DNA of 60,000 bases from Polytrichum commune (GCA_950295325.1 OX485809.1:6946001-7006000); one strand, 5' to 3'; numbered from the stretch's first letter, positions 1-10,885 are shown. Translations and numbers: made by a program. Notes: generated by a model not told the origin, from the sequence alone.

Positions 1-285
1 CTCCTTCACTGCTGCTGCTGCTGCTGCTGTTGTTGTTAATGGTGATGATGATGTTGCTTGGGATGTGGGTAGGGGTGCCGATGATTGTGGGAGCTTTCGT
101 CTTGTGTCTGTCGCCGCGGCGCTGGGGCTGGTGATTGTCGGAGGAGGGAGGAGGGAGGAGGGGCGTGGCGATGGAGGGGCGAGGGAGCGAGGCAGCGATG
201 GAGATGAGCGGTGGTGTGGGGGCGCACCACTTGTCAGCTTCTCAGCTGCGAGATTTTCACTCTCCCTTTCTCCATCTCCCTCCAT
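1..285 (-). CDS. N-terminal coding exon of an unidentified Pro/Ser/Ala-rich protein (partial)
   Basis: Reading the minus strand from an ATG at 285, 95 codons stay open to the window edge, so the frame continues outside. The start reads MEGDGERESENLAAEKL, followed by a long low-complexity stretch rich in Pro, Ser, Ala and Thr and ending in a run of seven alanines encoded by a GCA repeat (CTG/TGT microsatellite on the plus strand, about 9-38). The stretch is much richer in GC than the AT-rich DNA right of 300, which fits a 5' exon with its upstream region at 286-480. No domain is recognisable. A disordered N-terminus or a targeting peptide are both possible. The opposite strand also has an open frame here, so the strand choice is an inference from the ATG position and openness to the edge. 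Confidence 0.42.
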   Translation of the reverse strand, partial: MEGDGERESENLAAEKLTSGAPPHHRSSPSLPRSLAPPSPRPSSLLPPPTITSPSAAATDTRRKLPQSSAPLPTSQATSSSPLTTTAAAAAAVKE

Positions 286-485
286 AACTTAACAACATTA
301 CTCAGGTGATGAGCTCTATTAAGTTGCCATGACTTCAAATTCAGTCTAAAGCATTCCAATTCCAACATCCTAAGTCAGTATTCTCAAATCTACTGTTGGG
401 CCCATGAACACAACGCATCAGCTGAGTAGCATGGAGTCCTCAACCTCTCATAAGTACATTTTTTTATTTTTTAAAATTTCGTTTA
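286..485. other. Upstream region of the left-edge gene; no gene seen
   Basis: This short AT-rich stretch separates the GC-rich left-edge frame from the first inverted-repeat element. It would contain the 5'UTR and promoter of the minus-strand gene if that gene is real. I see no convincing TATA box or other motif. Confidence 0.3.
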
Positions 486-902
486 ATTAATGTGGGTTAC
501 CATTTAGAGTTATGCATTGCTATAACGTTTTACGGAGAGTATCACTTTTTTTACCCAAAGAACATACGGTTGGTACACTAAACGTTGTATTTAGTGTCAC
601 TTACTATTTGGAATTATGCAATGCTATATCCACTTACTGTGTATCTCATATTTTACCACCAAATGTCAAATTGGTTGTTTGGACATTATAGAACATAAAC
701 AACTTTACTGGATTAAAAAAATTACATCAATAGTCAATGATATAGCATTGTGTAATTTCAAATAGTAAGTGACACTACATATCATATTTAGTGTAGTTAG
801 TATACACATTGAAGACTATGATATGCGTAGTTGGTCAAGACGATACTCTCAGTAAAATGTTATAACAATGCGTAACTCCAAATGGTAACCCACACTAATT
901 AG
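486..902. mobile_element. MITE with about 57-base terminal inverted repeats, hosting a second MITE
   Basis: The left end (about 488-543, starting TAATGTGGGTTACCATTTAG) is the reverse complement of the right end (about 842-900) with few mismatches. No coding capacity is present. A second short inverted-repeat element occupies 575-798 inside it. A clean target-site duplication is not evident, so the superfamily is not assigned. Confidence 0.7.
575..798. mobile_element. Small MITE (about 224 bases) nested in the 486-902 element
   Basis: About 55 bases at the left (from ACACTAAACGTTGTATTTAG) pair with the right end ending near 798. A related copy of similar length lies at 44102-44334, with the same TTTAGTGT...ACTTACTATTTG subterminal sequence. 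The two copies show this is a mobile family, not a chance hairpin. Confidence 0.68.
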
Positions 903-2539
903 ACAAAAAAAAGTGCACAAAAAATCGTAATCAGACAAAAAAGTTGTTGTTGTTGTTGATAATTTAAGGTGTACAAACAAAAACAAATGTGAAAATAATT
1001 TGATTCAAGAGTGGCTTGAAATTTGTGCAATGTGTTTTGGAGATGGAGTAGAGGAAATGATGAGGAATGCAAGTTGTTTCATAATTTTTATTCCTTATAA
1101 ATAAATGAGAGCTTAGCAATGCTCCACCCAACCATTGACGATGATTGGTTATATTAATTTAGAGTTTATGATTTTTATTTTCAAATATGTATCATTGAAA
1201 TTTGGATATTGAGACTATTCATAAGTTGTTTATTTGATTATTGACATGTACCATTGGGGGCCAATGAAAATTGCCCCCTACATTGTTCACTTTGAGGAAT
1301 AATAATAATAATAATAATAATAAACCATGTTTCATGATATTACTCTACATGAACTCAAATGAAAGAAATTAGGGGTAAAACGAATGTTTAAAAGTGTAGG
1401 AGTTTCAAATCAAATCAAGTATATATCACAAAATGTAATTTCCAAGGTATCCTCCTTTAGCTCAAGCAAATGAGTATCTCCAATTGTGTCCACAAACATA
1501 ACATCAAGACATCTAGCCCCTATCTTGTGGTTGCACAAATCCAGACATACGGACTCACAAACCAATGATATGGAGAGGGAGATTTGAACATTCTATCGCA
1601 GTTAGCGAAGGAAATTGGTTTTTCTTGGATACACAAAACATAGCTAAGTTACCACTTGAAATTTTAAATTAATAAAAATTGTCAATTTTTACAGCTTGAT
1701 GTTGGAACCAATGCTTAACCCTCACTTTGATGACACCAAACTCTAATTTTATCAATGTGCACAGCTCAACAGTCGAGAGGATGTATAACATGGTGATAGT
1801 CTCTTAACTCATTGATACTCAAGAACACACAATTGTTTCATTGCACACATCAAAAACATCGAAAAGACTTTTCAATGACATATAGGTATGCTCTTGTAGG
1901 CATTGCATTGACCCCATTGTTAGCTGTAGTTTATGTTTTATGCTGAGCACTTCAAAACATTTTCAGCAAGAATGCTAAGTACATTTTATTTGATCCTTGC
2001 AAAAAGATGGCTTATATCTCCTTGGGTGAGGGAGAATGAGGATAAGGATGAGGACACTAAGGTACAATGGCTTTGCAATGTCAATGCACTTTGTGCCTTA
2101 GAAGTTGGTTTCAAGTTTGATAGAATGCACACATTTTCGTGCACAAAGTTTGGTACAATGCAAAAGGATATGTTTCTTTTTCACTTTTTTTTTTGTTGTA
2201 TGAGTATATTCTAGGTGAAAGGAAAAACTACTATTGATGTTGTGTGCAACCCTCTTGGCAAGTCATGAGATGTTGTCATTCAACAATTCTTGATTTTGGG
2301 TTTTGGATCTTTGGCATGTTCAACTCCATATCCAAGGACCATTCTTTTTGGTCACTTGTGTTGGCATGGTTGGGTGCTACACATTCTTTGGATGCACAAT
2401 TCACACCTTTGGTCCCAAAATACTCAAAAGGAAAAGCTTCTCAAAGGCAAACTGTCAACCATCTCAATTGTATTTTGGGTGGTCAAACCAAGCCAAAGAA
2501 AGAGGCAATCTAACTTTTGTGATTTCCTTACTACACTAC
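903..2539. other. AT-rich intergenic stretch without a recognised gene
   Basis: I see an (AAT)n microsatellite at about 1294-1323 and no supported coding region. The short open frame at 1933-2214 has no recognisable motif, no family resemblance and lies in repeat-like sequence. Confidence 0.45.
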
Positions 2540-2900
2540 ATATACCAACTAGTGAGTGTGGGAAATTAGTGAAGGTGATACTAAATTCCTTTAGCTCTAA
2601 ATTAGTGCCACCAAAAGATCTAGGAAATATTGTTCATCTTGGCACTCAGCACTATTCATTGGACCTATTCTTTGACAAGCATGTGGCATGCACTAATCAC
2701 AAGCATGCAATAATTTTCTTGATTTCTATAGTAAATGAGCATAGCATTTATTGTTTTCAAGAATTTGGTATCACTCGGTAGCAACTTTAGCCCTCGGTAG
2801 CTTTGAGATTTGGCTAGATTGTGCTTGTAACTTGAATTAATTTAGTGCCACCCTCACTAATTGGTATATTTAGCGTACTGTAAATATAACTAAGGTTACT
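2540..2900. repeat. Dispersed repeat copy, shared with 39715-40145 and 40600-40680
   Basis: The block around GTGTGGGAAATTAGTGAAGG and the following stretch on through GTTCATCTTG reappear in the same order at 39715-40145, and a short piece recurs near 40623. The copies are strongly diverged, so this is an old repeat family. No coding motif was recognised in any copy. Confidence 0.55.
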
Positions 2901-3783
2901 GGATGGAAAAATAATTGAATTAACAGGTTAAAGAGCTTTTATTAGTGCAGAATAGCGCGCAAGTCTCGTCAAAGAAAAAAATGATGTTTTCATTCAATAT
3001 GATTTACACATAAGTAAACAGGTGTTGTTTAAGATTAGGAATTGTGGTGGCGTGTTGTGCGTGGGCAGATATCTCGGGAAATTGCTATGTAAGTGTATCT
3101 GACATGCATCAGAAACTACGATTGGGAAATTATGGTGTATAGCATAATTATGCGACACTAGTTTCATTATTCTTAGATAAAAAAACTGTCGGTAGTATAA
3201 TGTGGCACATAATATATGGAAAATGCAATGAATACTCGATCAACAACACGAAAGTAATAGAGAGTTATATGATGTTGTTGCAACACATGTTTACTTAACA
3301 TGTGATAATTTGGCCTTTGAATGTTTCTGATGTTCATGTGGTGGCTGTTGAATCAAACTTCTGGTTGAACTTTGTGAGGTGCAGATTTTATACTGCTTTG
3401 CCAGTGTGCTCAATGAGCAAGGATTCATTGAAGGAAAATATAAGCTTATATGTTCCGGTTATTGACAGAAAAGCTCATAAAGTACCCTGGAACAGAACCC
3501 GCAAAGCGTTGCTTCAAGCACCGATTCGGTGTCAAGCAATGGAGATGGGAAAACACTCCAAGAAGCCAGGATTGATGTCCTGACTTCAGAACCAGCTCCA
3601 GAAGTCCCAGCCAGTGAGATGGCCTTTCTTTACAAGAGTCACCTTAAAAAAATTTGAGCCTCAACACAAAAAGGAAATTGGCAGTTGTTACAATGGTTAA
3701 ATTGTACCCTGTGAACATTGATGGTTGCACTGAAATCGGGTGGGATGCTGTCATCAATCAGCATTCACGTGTTGTGTACTAAT
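2901..3783. other. Intergenic stretch; no supported gene
   Basis: A frame at 3302-3583 is open but has no recognisable domain, and the sequence after it is interrupted by stops in all frames. It may be a gene remnant. I cannot assign it. Confidence 0.35.
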
Positions 3784-3990
3784 TAAAGGCCATATTGTTC
3801 TTCAAGTCCTTTCTTTTGGGGTATTCCTAGGGCTCCTTGCTCTTGCATCATGCACTCTTTGTACACTCAAAGCCTAGTTGTGAGAAGAAATGAAAAGAAG
3901 AGGTAGAAAATGATTGTACGTTATATCGTTGGAGTTCTCATCATGAACGCATGGGAACGTGTATCTCATGATGTGTTCAAGAACAATTTC
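3784..3990 (+). repeat. Dispersed repeat, about 207 bases, second copy at 10886-11107
   Basis: This segment (through GGGCTCCTTGCTCTTGCATC and CTCAAAGCCTAGTTGTGAGA) is nearly collinear with 10886-11107, with roughly nine bases in ten matching by eye. The second copy lies inside a Harbinger-like element, so this may be a fragment of the same transposon family. Confidence 0.7.
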
Positions 3991-6394
3991 CCAGTCACGT
4001 GTTGTAACAATTGCACGAGTTGTAACAATTGGTACACATGCGTCACATCAGGTTATGTGTAGCACGTGAAGTGCATCTCTCCTTCATGCACCAAAGAAAG
4101 GTTAATATGCTAAATTAGACATGCTTACATTCAAAAGAGTGAATTTGATATGATAGTACACTCAAACAAACATATTGTAACATTATTCAGTCATGTGGGT
4201 TAGTTCCATGACACTAGAATACGTCACTTATATTCCATGGGTCCCTCGAACAAAGTGGGAATATTCGTTCACTATTCATACATTCAAGCTAAACTTGGAA
4301 ACTTGGGTGGAGTTATGCTCCCGACACTATGCACAAGAATTATTGTTCATCCTAGGAATATTCATAGGAGACACTATTCATCTCAATATTATTCCTTGAA
4401 ATAACTATTTTATCGTTGAAAATACCAACACTATTCACAATATTCTTATTATTCAAACCAACCATATTCATTATTCGTACTGGCATCAATTATTTCCTAT
4501 TTTCTAGGTTTCTTCCCATGAAGGTAATATAGTGGGATGCTAGAGCTTCTCTGGTCAGGCTTTGTATGTACAGACTCTGTTACGGATAAACAATGAGTTA
4601 GGATCCAGATTAGTGGCCAAGCCCTCAGATTGGATTTTGGTGATACGAAATTCACATTCAAGACGCAGAGATTATGTCAACGCACCACTGATCTATGTCC
4701 ACGACTCCATTGTGATGTTTGCTTCAGTGTTAGTAAGCACAGAATGGCACATCGGCAGAGCTGAAGCACTTGCTTCGCATGTGAATAATCGAAGGGATTT
4801 TTTTTTGAAAAAGTAAACAATCTTCCTCACTTCTTGTGCCTCTGTAATGAGCGCTCTGAAGTAGCAGGTGTGACTGTTGAGAACAGCATGGAAAGTGACA
4901 GGAATTGTGTGAAAATACTACATATGGGAACAGCAGATGGGTGGAGTTTGCTTCTAAGTCAATCGTTAATTGTGGCATTTGATTCTTGCCTCATGTTACT
5001 AAGTGGGAATTTACCCTCTCCTTTTACTTGTCTCCTACACAATCTCTGTTGGGTCTGCATTTTCTGCTCCTCACATTTAGGCTCATTGGCAGATAGGAAG
5101 GAAGGAAGGAAGAGCGACATCCAGCCATTCATTAGCAAAGTGATGTCACTGCGAGGAAATTAAGAAGAACAGATGATGGTGATGATGGGTAGTAGTGGCT
5201 CCCACATAGCCATGAGAGAAGGGCTTATGATGTTGCATTGAACGTATCTCCAATGCAATCTCTGTTGGCATTGCAAGTCTTGCATGAAAGTCTCTCATTA
5301 GGCGAGACTGACTCAAATTCAGGTCTCATTGGAAGGAAGAATGACTTCCAGCCATCCAATACTAAAGTGGTGACACGTCAAGGAAAATTAGGAAGACCAG
5401 ATGATGAGCAATGGCTGTTCCAACATAGCCATAGCTTATGATGATGATGTTGCATTTGTTACTATCATGAGTGGCGAAGAAGTTTTGTGCGGTGGTACTC
5501 TCTGCCATGCGGTCCATCCAGACACGTGTGATTTGATCGCAACGAAAGAATAAGCGGTGAACTGGAACTGAATTCGGCATCTTCCTCTTATCTTCAGAAG
5601 TATCTATCTCCATGCGCGACTACCGCCAAGGCAGGTCAGAAGGAAATGGTCGACAAGGCGGGGCCACATTGATACACTCTGCCGCAAAGGCCTCAGACAT
5701 TACACTAGTTGATCAAACGCTCAAAATTGCGTCACTAATCAAAACAATTCGCAGTCGAGGATGTTTTATTTTGTCGGACACATGTTGTTTCTTTCTAGAT
5801 TTATGTCTGTAAGCTTCTGATTTTTGAGCTCATTTCTTTGCCGGTAGTGAGACTTCACAAACTCTTGCAATCTCCCCATCCCGTCCCCTCCTCTTTCTCT
5901 TTCTTGCATGCACACCGAATTTGAAGTCAACCAAGCCCATACCCAACTTCTGTTCAGTTCTAGTGAATAGAAATGTACGTGTATGGAACATGTAAAATTT
6001 CAAGTGGACATCCATTGAACATCTGAAAATCAAAATGTAAGCGTGTAGAACATGTTGTGAAATGGGGGTTGAAACTTTAATGGTTGAACACTTCGGAGTT
6101 CATCACAATGGTCATGAACCATCTCCAATTATAGGTTGTCAATGGAATTAGTAACAATTTGCTCATAGAGGCAAGTAAGTCAAACCCCTACTTGTATAGT
6201 AGACTCTCCCTAATTTGAGCATCAAAATATCCTACTGTGCATACAAATGCACACAAAACGGTTAATTCAATGGTACCCAAAAGTTATCCCAAGTGGTGTG
6301 AAATAAAACCTATCCTACCAATCCTTGCATGCGGCCTATCACTATAATCTTTTTGGAGCCACTGCTTTTACAAATAGCCATTTGAGATAACTTT
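3991..6394. other. Intergenic stretch with a diverged tandem duplication; no supported gene
   Basis: Several short open frames exist here (for example 4562-4816, 4834-5163 and 5612-5812), but none shows a family motif or spliced continuity. The stretch at 4800-5800 is less AT-rich than its surroundings, so an undetected gene fragment cannot be excluded. Confidence 0.35.
5077..5455 (+). repeat. Diverged tandem duplication
   Basis: The segment at about 5077-5240 (GGAAGGAAGG...CATCCAGCCATTC...TTATGATGTTGCATTG) is repeated in order at about 5320-5455 (GGAAGGAAGAATGACTTCCA...TTATGATGATGATGTTGCAT). The copies have diverged and contain small indels. No function is suggested. Confidence 0.5.
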
Positions 6395-6655
6395 TGGAGG
6401 TTTTTTTGTCATTCCTTGTAAATTTTGGGGGGATTATAGATTTACAGTGTTGCAATTACTGTCACTTACCAACGTGCTTACCAAGTGATTTTTCATTCAA
6501 ATTTCAATCATCCATGGCAACATTTCATCACAAGTTGATGACAAGTGAGGGTAGGGTTTTGGCCAATGGATGGACTCATCCATCGTCCATGACAATATTT
6601 GTTCACTTATTCATAAGAAGTGTCATCCAAAAAGTTACCATAGTGACATCACAAC
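6395..6655 (+). repeat. Dispersed repeat, second copy at 56915-57135
   Basis: The sequence around GTTGCAATTACTGTCACTTA, GGTAGGGTTTTGGCCAATGG and the following stretch recurs at 56915-57135 in the same order and orientation. Here it is followed directly by LINE zinc-finger coding sequence. At the second site it is not. Confidence 0.65.
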
Positions 6656-6689
6656 GCAGGATCATTGTTGTCTGCCACACCTCGAACCA

Positions 6690-6978
6690 TAGACTTGCCA
6701 TTGAAATTGGACAATGGACAATTATCCCTATCTTTAGAGATACTAGACTATGCCACTTTTGCTCCTATAATACAGTTGAAAATGAGGCACATTTCGTAAT
6801 GGAATGTCCCCTATATAACCCCATCAAAGATAAGTTTCCATCACTATTTGACAACGTAGTTCTTGGGAGCCTCAAGTCTTTCTTTCAATTAGACCATCAT
6901 GTTGACATTAGCCTCTATCTCACGAAGGCTACCACACTCCGCCACTCTAGAGAATTAGCCGGTTTGAAACCATCATGA
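6690..6978 (+). pseudogene. LINE retrotransposon remnant: reverse-transcriptase-associated zinc-finger (zf-RVT) C-terminus
   Basis: The translated stretch runs HRLAIEIGQW, then RLCHFCSYNTVENEAHFVME followed by CPLYNPIKDKF, and ends in TLRHSRELAGLKPS and a stop. The C-x2-C ... H-x4/5-C pattern (CHFC ... HFVMEC) after a basic segment is characteristic of the zinc-binding domain that follows reverse transcriptase in plant non-LTR retrotransposons. The reverse transcriptase itself is missing upstream, where only a dispersed repeat is found, so this is a 5'-truncated copy. Confidence 0.68.
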
Positions 6979-7083
6979 TGTACGTTTAGTCCCATTAGCC
7001 TTTTGCAACTTCTTAAACCTTAAAATCAAATTCATTTCATTAGGGGGGTATGGGAAATGGGTAGGTCTACTCTAATCCACAAA

Positions 7084-7360
7084 TAAAGTATGCAAGTGTT
7101 ATTCGCTTACTTTTCTTAATTGGACACTCGTATTTGATTGGTGAGTGGCTTGGTGAGGATCAATAACAAACACCATAAAAAACAAATTTTTAAGGGAGAA
7201 TGGATCTACGACTTCAATTTTTAATAATTGCATCACACGCACAATTGGGAGGACCTATGTATTTGTTGAGGAATCAAGAAACATGCACTCTTGATATCCA
7301 TAACTAAATAAGGGGGGAAGTCTAATTTTTGTTGATGCTTCATCGTCGATTTGCTAATGC
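7084..7360 (+). repeat. Dispersed repeat family, long copy 1
   Basis: This starts ATAAAGTATGCAAGTGTTAT and passes through TGGACACTCGTATTTGATTG to GCACAATTGGGAGGACCTA and TTTTTGTTGATGCTTCATCG. The same order of blocks is found at 34545-35190, where about 350 extra bases separate the two halves. Shorter pieces of the family occur at 11655, 23130, 28340, 41690 (minus) and 59755 (minus). Confidence 0.62.
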
Positions 7361-7878
7361 AACAAAAGTTTCATTGTGTAAATATGTTGAAGGTGGAGCA
7401 TTAGATTGCTCGTAGTCCTAGAAATGTAATACTAGAAGGAATAAGGTTGTAATAAGCACACAAGGTTGGTCCATAGTAGGAGAAGAGTTATCCCACCATA
7501 TTGTTTGTAAGAACCAAGTTGAAAATGAGCAATAAAGGGCAAGGCAAGAGGTGGAGAAGACCATCTCTCTCCAAGCATTGTTCATATGCCTTTGTGTATG
7601 TGTTTTTTCTAGTGCAATCTCATCTTTAGTCCTGTTGACTTCCAATATATTCTAGTTGGTAGAAGTTGGAGAGCATAAGAAACAACCCAAATAATACCCA
7701 CATACCTTGGATGGACTCTCACAACCAGTAGAGAAAAGCCCAAAACATGCACCCAAAAGCAAGGAAAGGGGAAGAACTGAAAGCAACCAATTGAAATGGC
7801 AAACACCATGTTCAACTTTGAAACCTTGGGCCAACAAACTGACCATTTTCAAAGAACATGCTTAAGTTTGGTTAAGTA
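7361..7878. other. Intergenic stretch; no gene seen
   Basis: Overlapping short minus-strand frames are present, but none has a recognisable domain. The stretch ends at the start of the large nested element at 7879. Confidence 0.4.
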
Positions 7879-8057
7879 CAGTGTCCGGGAAGATTTTTGG
7901 GCATAATTGGTCCAAAATCCCAGTGTTTCCAAGTCCAACCGGTTACGTGTTGTGATTTTTCGACTTTTGTTTATTAATTCGAGGTATATTCTATAGATTC
8001 TTCTAAAATGATCGGCAATTTTTTCAAAGTCTTGAACTTCAACCAGTTATTTCTCAA

Positions 8058-8534
8058 CACTAGTAGAAAACTATGCTCAAAAAAACCGCAACCGAAATCG
8101 AAATCCCAGTGTTTCCAAGTCCAACCGGTTGTGTCCATAGCCAAAAGATCACACGGTTTCAGAGTCAAAAGATTCATAGTGTTTTTCACAACTATCCAAC
8201 CGCAGCTAAAAGATCACACAATTTCGAAGCCAAATTTCGCAATGTCTCCAAGTCCAAGCAGCTCATTTGATCAACATGATCTGCAGTCGCTAAGCGACTA
8301 CAAATTATTCTTTCTCATTTTGTGACTGCAATTTCAAAAACACTGGGGCGTGTAATATACTATTGGCAAGGTATTTTCAAGACCTTTCAAATAATAATTC
8401 ACACGCCCCTGAATGTTTAAAATTCCAATCGCTAAACCAAAAAAAAAAGTGCACTTGCAAATCAAGCTGGTCAAAATAACCACAGCCGATTTCGGTTGCG
8501 GTTGTTTTTGGCATCATTTTCTACTACTGTAGTG
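8058..8534. mobile_element. CACTA-like MITE with 3-base CAA duplication (copy 1)
   Basis: The left end is CACTAGTAGAAAACTATGCT and the right end, reverse-complemented, is CACTACAGTAGTAGAAAATG. Both lead into an AAAAACCGCAACCGAAATCG-like block. CAA flanks both ends (8055-8057 and 8535-8537), the 3-base duplication expected of the CACTA (EnSpm) superfamily. The host element's other arm keeps the uninterrupted sequence with a single CAA, which confirms the insertion. At 477 bases with no coding capacity it is non-autonomous. A second copy is at 46597-46928. Confidence 0.85.
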
Positions 8535-8777
8535 CAAACTCAACCAGTTCATCTGTAAGTAATGGTCGGTTCTCTCCATTCATTGGCTAAGTAGCCATGA
8601 GCGGACATGAAATTTCATCCTGCATGAAGGAATCGTGAAGTTTAAGAAAATGAGATGTTGAATACATGTGTGAAAATTCCTCAAATCAGAATCTGCAAGT
8701 ATCTAAGGAATACACATACTTGCCATTGTTGGACCTTAATGGTGACCAATTCCCAAACATTCTTTCAGCTTTGTGTA

Positions 8778-9207
8778 CAGTCTACCCTCTATAAATGTTA
8801 ACCCTCGGGAGTGGATCAAAGTTAACATTTATAGAGGTGTTAACAATTATAAAATTATAAAATTATAAATCTTAACATTTATAAATATAAGCAATTGTGA
8901 AGAGTCCTTGTGAGAGAATACCATTCATAAAATTGCAAACCCAATCAAAACTTTATTCAATATCAAGTTTACAAATCACAGGTGAAGTATGAATCAATAA
9001 TATGGATGTGTAGTTTTTATCATCCATATTATGGTTGTATTTCATTCGTTAACATTTATAAAGTCAAATTTACAAAGAAGGGAGTACCATTTTGTTAACA
9101 GTTAACACGTTTAACATTTATAGTGTGCAATATGTGGGGAGTAGAAGAAAGTTAACATTTAGAGAGGGTTAACACTTACAGGTGTAACATTTATAGAGGG
9201 TGGACTG
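8778..9207. mobile_element. Pogo/Tigger-type MITE with TA duplication
   Basis: The ends are CAGTCTACCCTCTATAAATG and the reverse complement of AACATTTATAGAGGGTGGACTG, directly flanked by TA on both sides (8776-8777, 9208-9209). CAGT termini plus a TA target site are typical of pogo/Tigger elements in the Tc1/mariner superfamily. The interior repeats the motif GTTAACATTTATA many times. No transposase is encoded in its 430 bases. Confidence 0.82.
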
Positions 9208-9579
9208 TACTTTAATCTTTATAGCTTTTTATGGCATTATCGGGGAGAACCGGCAGTTAGTTACAGATGAACTGGTTGAGTTTGAGAAATAACTGGTTGA
9301 AGTTCAAGACTGCAAGAAAATTACCAATCATTTTAGAGGAATCTATAGAAGAATATACCCCAATTTAATAAAGGAAAACTGGAGGATGTGAACACGTAAC
9401 CGGTTGGGCTTGCAAACTCTAGGATCTCAACTGATTATGCCCAAAAATCTCCCTGATTACTGGTAATACGATTGTAAGGTAAGTGGGCTTACTTCGTATG
9501 CAATAATCTCCCGCTTAAGTACGCACCCGTTTAAGTACGCAAATTCTTTGACAAAAATTAGGGGTCATATTTTATTGTT

Positions 9580-10060
9580 TTAACATGTCATGCAGAGTGA
9601 GTTGTCGTGAATGCATGAATTGTTATGCTTGATATTAAATGTCAGCTTGATAACGTTTCGCTGAAACGTCTCAAATGATCGTCGCAATTCATCATACATT
9701 TGTCCAACTTCCGTTTGAACATTGGAGCAAAGCAATTGGTCGTTGATGTCGAGGACAATGTTGTGTAGAGCTTCAAAGCCTTTGAAGTCGGTAGCACTTT
9801 CATATTCGATGAATGTCTTGATAAGTTGGATTTCATTGTAGTACGTTCTTCCGATTGTCCCAAGCTTTTCGGATGGCGCCTTCTCTGACTTCATACTCCC
9901 GCCCCAATGCTTGCTTGCTCGGCGCGTTCAGCTTGCCCAACTTTGTAATGGTTTCACATCGTTGGGCTTTGGTCAAGCAGGTTGCCTCAAGTTTCATCCA
10001 TTTCCCATAGCGAATCATCGAATCATAAGGTCTAGAAAGCAATATGAGTAAAGTACGCAC
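9580..10060 (-). pseudogene. Decayed transposase-like reading frames with a helix-turn-helix-like segment
   Basis: The upstream frame (10060 to 9833) contains RYGKWMKLEATCLTKAQRCE and, further on, SKQALGREYEVREGAIRKAW. The pattern L-[AG]-R-E-[YF]-x-V-x-E-G-A-I-R-K-A-W resembles the helix-turn-helix of psq/CENP-B-type transposases. The downstream frame (9894 to 9580) overlaps it in another phase and continues with EKLGTIGRTYYNEIQLIKTF and a predicted helical tail before a stop. The change of frame within one element suggests a frameshift in a once continuous gene. No catalytic DDE/D motif is visible, so most of the transposase is missing. Similarity is by eye only. Confidence 0.4.
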
Positions 10061-10251
10061 CTACCAACTAAGGGCGAGGTTCCATGTACCGGTCCTGGTC
10101 CATTTTTTGAAAAATAAATGAGTGGGCGGGTAGCAAAAGGGTGGTGCCATGTGCCCATCCCCCCCCCCCAAGGACCGGTACCCCCCATGGATGGGTGTCC
10201 TGCATTGTCCGTTGTGCAAGGACCGATGCCAAAGGACTGGCGGTCCTAATG

Positions 10252-10812
10252 CACGGGTAGGTCACTCTAAGGCATTTTTGTGCACCACGTGCGGCTGGGG
10301 GTTTTTTGTTTTGGGGCTATTTACCTTCAAGGGCTGAATTAAAGCCTCCCTATAATTACTTAAATTTCAAAAATGGCCCATTTGTTTGCACCCTTTCATT
10401 ACTTATATTGTCCAAGTCACTGCAATTTTTTGTACTCTATATTCTTTTTAAGTAATAAAAACTAATCTACTTCCTAACGCATTGACGAGTGTTAAGGGAA
10501 ACCATGGAAACAAAGAAGGGTGCAAACAGTAATATCATTGCAAACATAGTTATGAAGAAAACACATAGGAGACCATAGCAAACATACTAAACATACCTTC
10601 TAGGATCCTTATCTTCAGCCCCTATATTAATTTTACAAAAAAATAATGGCCCACATTTTATGTCCATCTAACTTACTTATAATGGGATTGTCTACATTTA
10701 ATGGCCCCTTCATTATTTGGAATTCCTTTATAATTTTTATTTCAAATGATTTTAATCCTCTCTATATTATGCCGCACGTCGTTTTTAAAATGCACTAAGT
10801 GACCTACCCGTG
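10252..10812. mobile_element. hAT-like MITE with perfect 8-base duplication
   Basis: The ends are CACGGGTAGGTCACT and its reverse complement, continuing into GGCATTTTT / GTGCATTTTA. The flanking octamer TCCTAATG is identical on both sides (10244-10251 and 10813-10820). An exact 8-base duplication points to the hAT superfamily. The element is 561 bases long, non-coding, and the innermost of three nested insertions. Confidence 0.82.
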
Positions 10813-10885
10813 TCCTAATGGTCAAGAGAAGGACATGTTCCGGTTAGAGAGCTCCGGTGACCGGGTCAGCCAATCATCTTGGGTA

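Larger units (their letters stand above)
7879..9462. mobile_element. Foldback-type MITE with long inverted arms, host of two younger insertions
   Basis: The ends read CAGTGTCCGGGAAGATTTTT on the left and, as reverse complement of the right, CAGTAATCAGGGAGATTTTT. Both continue into GGGCATAAT. The arms extend inward (left arm about 7879-8580, right arm about 9243-9462) and share, inverted, the GAGGTATATTCTATAGATTC, CTTGAACTTCAACCAGTTAT and AACTCAACCAGTTCATCTG blocks. A CACTA-like MITE (8058-8534) sits in the left arm and a pogo-like MITE (8778-9207) in the loop. CAGT ends would suit a Tc1/mariner or pogo relative, but the flanking TA is clear only on the left. A truncated second copy lies at 53690-53870. 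Confidence 0.78.

Noticed and set aside
5465-5560. A stretch readable as SGEEVLCGGTLCHAVHPDTCD, faintly like a chymotrypsin-type protease
   Set aside because: No catalytic triad context, no continuation and no splice support. A short chance similarity.
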